Shown piece after piece: positions 55,350 through 64,000 of a stretch of 64,000 nt of DNA. Made by a program: the position numbers and the translations under genes. How positions within the stretch are numbered: position 1 is the first letter of the stretch; each line of letters opens with the position of its first letter. The notes under the pieces were generated by a model that saw nothing but the letters and a program-made list of their open reading frames with translations, was not told the origin of the DNA and made no database searches. Origin of the DNA: Salvator merianae (taxonomy: Eukaryota > Chordata > Lepidosauria > Squamata > Teiidae); the NCBI GenBank assembly GCA_003586115.2, contig QVOM02000074.1, forward strand, positions 4,118,521 through 4,182,520, read 5' to 3'.

Positions 55350-56490
55350 TGGTCATGTTTTAGCCAAAAAATAATGCTGTAGTCCAGAGCTATGCGAGGA
55401 CCTATATTCCTGGTCACTCGTACATGTGCTTTCCCATCCCTGAAGGTTTTGCAGAATAAGGAATGCAGGTAAGTACAGCCCATGCCTAGTGCAGCATTAG
55501 ACAAGTGAATTTGCCAAAAGCTTTATTTAGTTTTTAAAGTACTAAAATAAATAAAATCAGAAGTTTTTAGGTAGAACTTTGAACATGGTTCTGATTTATT
55601 CTCCTTTCAAATAACTGGACAAAAATAGATGCTGTATCTGCTTCTTGAACTGAGTTTTGATTATCTTTGCCTGCAAAATTATATAGGATTTTGGTATCCA
55701 CAATTTACATATTCATGAATTAGCACTGGAGATGGCCGCTCTGTCATAGTTCTTTTCAGGTAGAGGGTAAATTGAAACTGCTGGCTTCAGTCACTTCAGA
55801 GTTCTGGTACATTTTATAATTCTGAGTTCTTGTAATTCTGAATTCCAGCATTGTTGGGTTTTTGAGTTGTGTGCCATTGTTCACTTTCATCATAGACATT
55901 TTGGTCTGGCTGAGTTTGGCAGTGTTCAGAGAGTCTGAGACAGCTGGAAGGCAGTTGCATCTATTTGTCAATAACTCCAATGACCTTAGGAAGCATTGGG
56001 AACAAGTCACATTTTTTTCCATTTTTTTTGTCCCTTGAGGCTGCAGATGTAACTCCCCCAACATTCCCACAGGCAAAATGATTTAATATTGGTAGATTTG
56101 CAGTGCACATAATTTTACAGAAACCTAACCCTAGTGAATAATATATGCTGCCTAACGTATGTTTCAAACGCAGGTTCATCATCTTAGTCAGAATTATACA
56201 GTTTATTCAACCATTTTCCAAGAAACTAATTAGCTTCTAACTTCTAGAGTTTGCATTCAGATTTTTTAAAATTCACCTATCTGAAACAGCCTGCAGTTGT
56301 TTACAGCTCCTAATGTAAAGTTAAAACCGTTCACATGAAAACGAGCATCTGAGAAAATGGAATGTCTCCTCAGTTGCCAAAGCAACCAAACCCACACCTC
56401 TCTTTTTGAAAATAACCAAGGAAACATATAATTAAAATAAATGCAGTGCAGAACAACAATGGCTGAAATGGAACTATCCCCATTGCTAAA
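55350..56490. other. Unassigned sequence
   Basis: It may include the 5' UTR of the minus-strand L1 near 55350-55500. Nothing else recognised. A 106-residue minus-strand frame (56076-55756) has no known domain. Confidence 0.35.
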
Positions 56491-57397
56491 GGCAGGGCCT
56501 TTTTGTACTTACCAGCTGGAGTGGTTCTGTCCAGTCACTTGTCTGCATGCAAACACAGCCCCAGCTCACCAGCAGTTGCCTAATGCCTCCCGGGAGTGAT
56601 CCAGCTGTGGACAACTCACTAGTAGTCCACAGGGTGCTGGATTGCTCCTGGAAAGGTGGATCTACACTTCTTCCAGATGTTGTGTGGTAAGAACATAAGA
56701 ACATAAGAGGAGCCTTGCTGGATCAGGCCACAGCCCATCTAGTCCAGCATTCTGTTTCATACAGTGGCCACCAATTGCTTCTGGGCATTCTCAAGCAGAA
56801 GATAAAGGCAAAACCTTCACCTGATCTTGACTCCCTGCAAATGGTTTTACAGACATCCTGCCTGCCTTTCCAAACTGGAGGCAGCACCCAGGCATCCATT
56901 CTAGTAGCCACTGATACACCTGACCTCCATGGATCTGTCCAATCCCTTCTTAAAGCTGTCCAGGCTGATGGCTGTCACCACCTCATCCGGTAATAAATTC
57001 CACAGATCGATGACCCTCTAGGTGACAAAATTCTTCCCCTTGTCAGTCCTAACTCTCCTACCCATCAGCTTCAGAGAATGCCTCCTGGTCCTAGTGTTGT
57101 GTGAGAGAGAAAAAAAACTTCTCTTTATCCACCTTATCCATACCGTGCATGATGCGTGGTGAGGATACGTAGTCATTTGCAGCATCCGGATCACCATGGC
57201 AACATCCAAACCTACACCAAATGTCAATTTGGGCTCTGCAGTGGCAATCCGGGCAGGCCAATCACACCGTGAGTGCTCCTGGTCAAGTGCAGGGCTAATC
57301 CAGCACTCATAGTGTGAATGGCTACCACCACATTTCAACATGATCAGCCCAGCATGGTATTATTATACCATACCAGCCAGGTAAGTGCAAATCTGCC
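56491..57397. mobile_element. Possible family D-like element split by CR1
   Basis: The left boundary reads GGCAGGGCCTTTTTGTACTT, then ACCAGCTGG. The right boundary reverse-complements to GGCAGATTTGCACTTACCTG. These look like diverged inverted repeats around a CR1 insertion (56690-57155). The flanks AAA and ATA are not a clear duplication. Confidence 0.35.
56690..57155 (-). mobile_element. CR1-type LINE 3' portion
   Basis: Antisense CR1: AAGAACATAAGAACATAAG at the start, then 'ccatctagtccagcattctg', 'ccatggatctgtccaatcc', 'ccacctcatccggtaataaa' and 'cctagtgttgtgtgagag'. This matches the copy at 20771-21240 over its full length. Confidence 0.8.
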
Positions 57398-57429
57398 ATA
57401 GATTCCATACCAGGTATCACTCAGTGTTG

Positions 57430-58145
57430 AAACTGTGAACAATGGCATATATTATAACAATGGATTCATAACATTATGTGATTACTTCAATGAAATTAAC
57501 AAATTAAAAGAAGAGATCAGACATATTACACTCTATTGGGAATGCATAGCTAGGATGACTGCCACTTCTGATCTCCAAAATAGTATCCCATTCAGTGCCT
57601 GGCATTTGCTTGCAAACTAGAACGAGATTGGCACACCTCAACACAATTAAAAAAATGATCACCAAACTACTATTTAGATGATATTTAACCCCAATTCAGC
57701 TGGCAAGGATGTCAGATACAAACTATTGAAAATGGTGCCAATTATGTCCCACCTATTTCCATCTTTGGTGGGAATGTCCTAGAGTACAAAGGTATTGGGA
57801 TACAGTAAAAAAATAAATAAAACTGATAATTAATACCATTCCTTATTTACTGCAAATATATTTATTGCATGACTTCATTGAATTGAAGATCGAAAAAGAA
57901 AAGCAAAAGTTGATATCTTGGTTAAGACATTAGCTTAGCTCACTATTGTCAAACATTGGAAATAGGTAGAAGACTTATTATACAAAAATGATATACAGTC
58001 GTTTTGAGATCTGATGATAAAAATTTATTGCTATAAAGAAAAAATGCATGGAGGGTGCAGAATCCAAAAAAGAATTTTTCCAAGCCACGCAAAGCTTTAT
58101 AGATGCACTCTGAACTGTCAGGTATCATTATTCCTAACAAATATA
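57430..58145 (+). mobile_element. L1 ORF2 3' fragment
   Basis: Plus-strand frames show L1 C-terminal features: KLLFR, then LTPIQLARMSDTNY, then WKWCQLCPTYFHLWWECP near 57728-57785, a form of the cysteine motif with the first Cys changed. It continues RVQRYWDTVKK. Stops break it. The copy is truncated at both ends. Confidence 0.75.
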
Positions 58146-58202
58146 CTGCTTAAGGAATGAGCTACTATTGTTATACAAACACTTCACCTTATAGGTAACA
58201 AA

Positions 58203-59405
58203 GGCCGCGTTCCAACACAGCATTTAATTAGTTTACAGGGCGTTTTCAGTTTCCGCTGGCCTGACATGATCTTGCCTTTCCGTAGTTTTTCTGGACTAAA
58301 TTGGCCAGATCAGGACTACTTTGCATTCAGATTTAATGAGTTCTCAAGCCGTTCCAGATCGCTAGCCCACTTTACTTTGCAACGTGAGAACATGGAAGGA
58401 GACTATTTAGGAGGGACTCTACATTTTGGCGTGCAGAAGGAGGCGTGCAGAAGGAGGGCTTCCCATTTCGTGCCGTCCAATGACAGACTTTGTGGGTGGG
58501 CAGGAAGTGCAGTAGTTTCTTCTGCCTCCATTATCCCCTCTTCCCCCGCTGCCAGTAGAAAAGAAAACCATCCTCCATTTTACTTGGCTAAACTGCATAC
58601 CTTTTCTTCCTTTATCTCCCATTTGACACTGCCAGGAAAAAATTAAAGGCTTCCTCCACTTCCATCTGCTGATTAAACCAAAAACACAGACTGTGCCTGT
58701 TTGGGGGTGCAGTCCTCTTGCCCCAACAAAGAACTCGCTCAGTATCAGTTTTGCCATCAACAGCACACAGGTACATAGTGAGACAAATGCTGCTGTGGAT
58801 GTCTCAGGGGGAGGTGAGGCAAAGTCAATTTGCTAGCCATTAACTACACTATCATGATAACAGAGTCCCCCCACATTTGCCCCCCATATTTCCCCTTCTC
58901 TGCGGACCTCTCCTTGCTTTTGTGCTACTCTTAAATTGCACAACTGCGCAAAAGTGAAATTGCAATAGAGCAGAAATCACCATCTGCCCTTTAAGAAGCT
59001 TTATTGTGCAGTACATGTGGGTATTAAAGTTCTGCTTGTGTAGATACAGGCTGGAGGGGGAGAAGGAACTAATGGCGAATGCCTAGTAATGCCACCAAGT
59101 GAATCCATGTTCTGAGGCAGCAGCGGGGACATACAGAGGGCAGAGCTTGACTTGCCCACCCCTGTGAAATCAAGATTTGAACATTGGGACTGCAGCCATC
59201 ACTGACTGCACAGGGAGGGAAATTTGGCAAGGGGTAGAGGTAGAAAAGTACAGTTTCACCGTGCCAAGCATAGGAAACATCAGTGTGAGAATGAGCAAGT
59301 CTGAATTGAGTCTGTATTATAATGGAAATGTGGGAACGATCAGAAGATGGATTCAGTCCTCGTATTCTTCCGATATAGATTAATTTACGATGTCGAACCG
59401 CGCCC
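58203..59405 (-). mobile_element. Non-autonomous DNA transposon, family A copy 4
   Basis: In inverted orientation relative to copies 1-3: left end GGCCGCGTTCCAACACAGC, right end reverse-complemented GGGCGCGGTTCGACATCG. AAA flanks both sides (58200-58202 and 59406-59408). The 1203-bp interior aligns throughout with 24776 and 42540. Non-coding. Confidence 0.8.
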
Positions 59406-59408
59406 AAA

Positions 59409-59972
59409 GTGGTGACCTGTAACAACTAGTAATGTAACAATAAACTAGCAGGAAACTTTAATCCAAATATAAGGGAACTTTTGTTTCTCCTTTATGTGGC
59501 TACTGACAAGAGATGAGCCCCTTCTTGGAGGCAGCCCTTATAGGATAAGCAGTGAAACTATTTAATATAAGAAGATATGGCTTCCTGTGGAATTTCAGAT
59601 ACTTCTCAGCTTCCTCCACCCCAAGCCTGCAATATATGTCTGGCCTTGCTGAGCACAGGTCTCTTGCTTACTTTGCTTGTTAGACTGCAGTGAGCATTGT
59701 TGTGTGCCTGGTTTCAAAGTGGAAGTCCCCTGCTTCCTCTAAGCAACTCTTACAAGCTTGGCTTAGACTTTCATAGGTGTCTGCCCACTTGTGACAGTCC
59801 AAAATTTAAGACCACAGTTGGGTTGCAAATCAGACACTTGACTGAAGACTCTCTGAGAAGAGGCAAGCACAAGTGCTCTCACCTGGGTATTATTTGTATG
59901 ACTAGCCCCTATGGCCATGCCACATGAGAGATTTAGGCCCTTGGATCCTAATCCTGGGTGCCAAATTGGGCA
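59409..59972. other. Unassigned sequence
   Basis: No recognised gene or repeat family. Confidence 0.35.
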
Positions 59973-59980
59973 CTCTAGAC

Positions 59981-60177
59981 CAGTGGTCTCCAACCTTTTT
60001 TGCACCGGGGACTGGCTTCAAGCAAAACCATTTTTTCATGGCCCGGCAGGGCGGCATGGGGGGGGGGCGGGGCGGGGCTTTGGTCGTGTTTAGTGCTGGT
60101 CTGCGGCGGCGGCGTGGACCAGCAAAAAACCCCAACGGCCCGGTCCTGGTTTGCAGACCGGTGGTTAGGGACCCCTG
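59981..60177. mobile_element. 197-bp hAT MITE (Charlie-like ends)
   Basis: Ends CAGTGGTCTCCAACC and, reverse-complemented, CAGGGGTCCCTAACC. CTCTAGAC flanks both sides exactly (59973-59980 and 60178-60185), an 8-bp duplication. The 'CAGTGGTCYCCAACCTTTTT' start and 'cggtggttagggacccctg' end match a hAT MITE type widespread in vertebrates. The middle has a G-rich run at 60057-60075. Confidence 0.9.
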
Positions 60178-60185
60178 CTCTAGAC

Positions 60186-60860
60186 AGTCAGCTCAGAAGC
60201 AGAACAGCAGGAGAAAGTGTGGGTTTCTCTCTGATCTTTCACACTCACAGCTCTCTATGGGCCTGTCTAACACAAAACCAGGTTTCTTTGTGACCTTATC
60301 AAATCATACACACAAATCATAATGCATATTCAAATAATTTTCATAGCATCATGATCACACTTACATGTGATGTGTGAATTCACAGCTGATGTGCATTAGG
60401 TACAGTTAATCCACGGTATCGTCAGAGTGTTTTGTTTGCTGTTTAAATGCATTTTATCAGTTTTAAAGCACATTTGCTTCTCAGGTATGGTGATCCTCTG
60501 GTGTAATAGATGCAGTGCAAGGGTATGTAAGGGTGGGTGAGTGGGCATGGACTTACAGGTAGTGTCAACCCAGGTAGGACCAAGTGTCATATATACATAC
60601 ACACACTTAAGTGCATATAGGATCTTATTTGGCAAGATCCTAACAGCCCTGATCTCATATTCCTTTTCCTCAGACCTTATTCTCCTGCTGTGGGGTATGC
60701 TGTTTTTCTTTTTAACTTTAACCACTGTGTATCAGAGGGTCTCTGTTAATCCTAGTGCTCTATTATATAATGCAAAGTGCCACAGTAACTGAAGACATTC
60801 TTACTGCCCAAGAAGATAATTTAGTGCTGTTGCACACAGCAACTTGGTAAAAAGAAAAAA
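60186..60860. other. Unassigned sequence
   Basis: No recognised gene or repeat family. Confidence 0.35.
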
Positions 60861-61305
60861 AATCTGCTGCTGATTGACAAGTTGCATGAATCTATCCATG
60901 CATTTTTCAAGTAACCAATTTGTAGCAGTCAACAAGTACAAGTGTACAGAAGGACCATGTTTAACACAAGGATTCCATTCCAGCAAGTTGCTGCTTAAAG
61001 CAAAACTTGTGTTAAGCAAGTAACAGATCTTTAATGTTAGGGAAAACACATTAAAGTGAATCAGGAATTCTTAATACCGAAACAAGGTTTCAATTAATAA
61101 ATCATATGATACTGAAACCAGGGCAAACTGAATTCACTTAAACGGGGCCTTATTGTATATCCATTATGTTCAACATTTCCCTACATAGCACATATGCACT
61201 TAAGCGCACAATCTTTTTTTAAAAAAAATGCTGAGAAAACAGCATCTGATTGACAACTTGCATGGACCAGTCACTGCATTTTCCAGGAAAACAGTTTCCA
61301 ACAGA
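60861..61305. repeat. Two related segments about 375 bp apart
   Basis: Segments 60865-60930 and 61240-61305 align ('ctgattgacaagttgcatg' with 'ctgattgacaacttgcatg', then GCATTTTTCAAG with GCATTTTCCAGG). Between them, words such as 'cttgtgttaagcaag' and 'attcacttaaacggggcc' resemble Tigger/pogo-type DNA transposon sequence. That last point is only a weak resemblance. Confidence 0.45.
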
Positions 61306-61309
61306 TCCA

Positions 61310-62420
61310 GCACACTTCCAGCATGAATTCCCTTCCTCTTCCATGTGTGATCTCCCTAAACAAGTATTAAAACAGATAAACTTACAAAGTGATTCTAAAG
61401 TGTGCAAGATAAGCCACAAGAGTAACTGGGGTCACAGAGTACCGAAAAGGCTGAGACTAAGTCTGTGTTTTCTGACATTTTTGTGTTCACTAATCTTTGA
61501 AAAATTACAGATATATGGGCAGGTTTCTGTGGGTTCCTTAAGGGTTCTCACGTTTATTTTCTTACTGTCTGATCTTCAAGTACTTCACAAATGTCATCAC
61601 TTATATGCAAGATAATTTCAGCTCTGTGCTGAGCATCTTTTTCTTCCCACACATTCTTGGCAGTTTGTTGTCTGGAGTGTTCTGTATCTAAGGCATCTGT
61701 TATTTTTATTGTGACGAAAAGAGCACTCTTTTTAGTAGACCATGCCTGAATATTATTTTCCATCCTCCAGCACCATAAAATCTTCTGCTTTAGCTATAGC
61801 TATTGGGGGGGGGGGCAGGAGACATGCACAGGTAAGTATTGTGGCTTGCCCTTTTGTTTAGGATGTGTTAAGGTTCTACTCAAATGTTGCTGAGCCCATA
61901 GACCTCTGCTAGAAGGTTTTTTAAAAATAGACAATGTATGCATCACTTTAAAAAAGTAATTCCCTAAGGCTAAGATTCATTATAATAAATGTACAGCTCG
62001 GAGGAAGAGGAGGAGGAGGAGGAGGAGGAGGAGGAAGAGGAAAGGAACAACAAACTTTCATTAAACTGTCAAAGTTGCATGGCAAATGAATACACACAGA
62101 GATAGTAACAACCTCCTGACATATGTTTTCAGAAGCACCATTGCTCTGCGCCTTAACAGAATGGTTCTGACAGCTGGATCCAATTGCTTGGGGGGGGCAG
62201 TCATTGTAGATACAGTGTTTTGTTGTTGCAGTTCCTTCCCTCCCACTATCGAAACTATGTTTTTATATCTGACTCAACATGATTTATTAAACTCAGATGC
62301 TTCCCCACCTTCCCTTGAGATTAGCTTCTCAGGGTGCGATCACACAGAGCTTTTTTCAACCACCCCTTTTAGAAAACACACCCCTTCTGAAGACAAAAAC
62401 AAAACAGGCATTCAAAGATA
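61310..62420. other. Unassigned sequence with (GGA)n
   Basis: A GGA microsatellite lies at about 62000-62042 and a 10-G run at 61805-61814. No gene is recognised. Confidence 0.4.
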
Positions 62421-62422
62421 AA

Positions 62423-62705
62423 GGCTGTGTTCCGACATGGCATTTAATCAGTTTACAGGCCATCTTCAGTTCTTGCTGGCCCGACATGATCTTGCCGTTC
62501 CGTAGTTTTTCTGGACTAAATTGGCGAAATCCAGACTACTTTGTATTCAGATTTAATGAAGTCTCAAGCCGTTCCAGATCGCTAGCTCATTTTACTTTGC
62601 GATGTGGGAACGAGGAAGGAGACTATTTGGGAGGGACCGTACTTTTGGGAGGGTGTGCAGAGGGAGGGATCCCCATTTGCTGCCGTCCAATGACCAACTT
62701 TGTTG
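62423..62705 (-). mobile_element. Family A DNA transposon, copy 5, one end only
   Basis: It starts GGCTGTGTTCCGACATGGC and follows the family A copy at 58203 closely for about 280 bases (GCATTTAATCAGTTTACAGG, TCCGTAGTTTTTCTGGACTA). After 62705 the sequence departs from the other copies. Either it is truncated here, or it is a longer variant whose other end lies beyond the recognisable part. Confidence 0.7.
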
Positions 62706-62770
62706 TCACGTTATGCTGGGGGGGGGGTCAGCAGGGATGAGTGGGCAGGGAGCACAGTACTTCCTTGTTT

Positions 62771-62950
62771 CTAGGCAAGCAGACACCCACTCACGCACAG
62801 GGACAAGTTGGATGGGAGGTTTTCTCTTTCCCGCCCTCAAACTGATGCTGCCTAGAATTCTGTAGTCATTCAGACTCGGCTAAAGCAGCAGCAGCAGTTT
62901 CCCACCATTCTAGCCATGCAGACACACATGCACGCGCAGGGACAAGCCGG
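62771..62950. repeat. Pair of direct repeats, 43 bp each
   Basis: Positions 62771-62813 and 62908-62950 are diverged direct copies. Both run TTCTAG, then GCAGACAC, then GCGCAGGGACAAG-like to the end. Confidence 0.75.
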
Positions 62951-62955
62951 TAAAA

Positions 62956-63180
62956 TTTTCTTTTCCTTCTACAGATTTGCACTACTTCAGAGGTCCGCAG
63001 AACAATAGCAGCATCTCCCCTCTTTTCTACATATGCAGACACCAAGAATAGAGAATGTGAAAGTGGAGGACTTTCACCTTCTTTGTGCTTGGAGTCTGCA
63101 TATGCAGAAAAGAGGGGAGATGCTGCTTTTGTTCTGTGGAGCTCTGAAGTAGCACAATTCTGTAAAAGTAAAAGAAAAGG
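62956..63180. repeat. Inverted repeat with arms of about 110 bp
   Basis: Left arm 62956-63064 and right arm 63070-63180 are highly similar reverse complements with a 5-base centre. The core GCAGCATCTCCCCTCTTTTC and ATATGCAGAC are exact in both. Differences are spread along the arms, so this is an old palindrome and not an assembly artefact. Confidence 0.9.
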
Positions 63181-63184
63181 AGGT

Positions 63185-63308
63185 GGGGCACGGCAGGCTG
63201 AAGAGCTGACAGGACAGCAAGAGCAAGGGGAAGCATGCAAAAAGGCTTCCCACCTCGCGCCTATCTTGAGCTGTCTTCTGTCCCAGCTCTCTGCAGCATA
63301 CCCCCCTC

Positions 63309-63345
<37 letters not shown>

Positions 63346-63620
63346 ACACACACACAAACACACAGAATGCTGCATGTAAACCGGAAGCCGAGGAAGAACG
63401 GGGGGGGGGAGTTGAGAGGATCATTAACGAGTGAGAGAATTGAGGGAGAACTTTTTTGTGGGGATGAGAAAAAATTTATTATTTTTAAAGTGTGGAAAAG
63501 CAAAAAAAACAGCACCCAAACAACCAGCCACCCTCCCAAAGCAGTTTCTCTCCACACCTTGCTTTGATTCCTTGTTTAGTTCTAAAAAGGAGATTAGGAG
63601 GCTTTTTTCTTTTAATTTAA
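63185..63620. other. Unassigned sequence with (CT)n(CA)n
   Basis: A CT run followed by a CA run occupies about 63310-63356. No gene is recognised. Confidence 0.4.
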
Positions 63621-63629
63621 AGAAGAAGA

Positions 63630-63712
63630 AGAACAACAACAACTTGGTTTTTATACCCCGCTTTTCTCGGCCGAAGCTGACTCAAAGCGGCTTACATGGT
63701 TATTTTTTGCCC
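63630..63712 (-). repeat. Antisense LINE/SINE tail of the L2 type
   Basis: The plus strand reads 'ttggtttttataccccgc', 'ttttctcggccgaagctg' and 'actcaaagcggcttacat', the reverse complement of 'gtaagccgctttgag...gcggggtataaa'. This tail type is common in squamate genomes. Confidence 0.65.
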
Positions 63713-63749
63713 GAAGGCTTACATCTGTCTATCTTCTGCATCACACAAT

Positions 63750-64000
63750 GGGCCTTTTTGCACTGCAGCGGTAGACGGTTCTTAAGCGCTAGCTGGAATG
63801 GAGCTTTCGCACTGCCGCGGGCGCGCGCCTCACCCGATCCGAACCACTTCGTACCTGATTTGTACCTGATCCTGGGTAAGGCAAGACAAGTAAAAGCTTG
63901 TCTTCATTCCGACCTGTGCGATGGAGCGAAGATCGGGCACGGTGCTTTCGCACTCCCGTCCGTGTTTGAAATGGCGGCCGGGCGTGGCTGGCGCGGCTGC
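63750..64000 (+). mobile_element. Family B DNA transposon, copy 3, cut by window end
   Basis: It starts GGGCCTTTTTGCACTGCAGC after AAT (63747-63749) and follows the copy at 53848 closely to the window edge, without the 23-bp internal duplication seen there. The other end lies outside the window. Confidence 0.85.

Noticed and set aside
56491..57397. Firm call of a family D transposon split by CR1
   Set aside because: The ends match only loosely and the flanking triplets differ, so it is listed only as a low-confidence feature.

Overview
The window reads as non-coding vertebrate DNA, most likely from a squamate reptile (lizard or snake). The evidence is the mix of transposable elements: a BovB (RTE) LINE, CR1-type LINE 3' ends, L2-type LINE/SINE tails, several L1 lineages including a full-length insertion, a Ty3/Gypsy element with gag and pol remains, a tRNA-derived SINE, and many non-autonomous DNA transposons. 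I find no host protein-coding exon, tRNA, rRNA, CRISPR array or bacterial-type operon. Nearly all short open reading frames are chance frames or pieces of mobile elements. One U6 snRNA pseudogene is recognisable at about 2.4 kb.

Layout. 0-20 kb: mostly unassigned sequence with scattered DNA-transposon copies (257-793, 7058-7568, 13891-14745, 17161-17655, 18974-19079), CR1 fragments, and a BovB 3' portion at 8.4-9.6 kb. 20-29.3 kb: one minus-strand Ty3/Gypsy element split by later insertions: a hAT element in gag (8-bp target duplication), a truncated L1 in gag (12-bp duplication), a 1.18-kb element with TTA target duplications in gag, and a CR1 near the 3' LTR. 29.3-38 kb: a SINE, LINE tails, a decayed L1 and long unassigned stretches. 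38.3-39.1 kb: a solo LTR with a 5-bp target duplication and an internal minisatellite. 39.5-43.7 kb: a palindromic MITE and two more copies of the 1.2-kb element. 44-55.4 kb: an old minus-strand L1 opened by a full-length plus-strand L1 (47577-53391, 14-bp duplications), which carries a further truncated L1 inside its ORF2 (14-bp duplications). 56-64 kb: further DNA-transposon copies, a CR1, an L1 fragment, a small hAT MITE and a zone of direct and inverted repeats.

The most distinctive content is a group of non-autonomous DNA-transposon families with GC-rich ends (GGCCGCG..., GGGCCTGTTCGCAC..., GGSTGTGWTC..., GGCTGCATTC...) and 3-bp target duplications, often TTA or TAA. I infer that these are PIF/Harbinger-like and share one transposase source; no transposase gene lies in the window. 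The sequence shows clearly how insertions are layered, but it does not show a cellular defence, metabolic or regulatory system.
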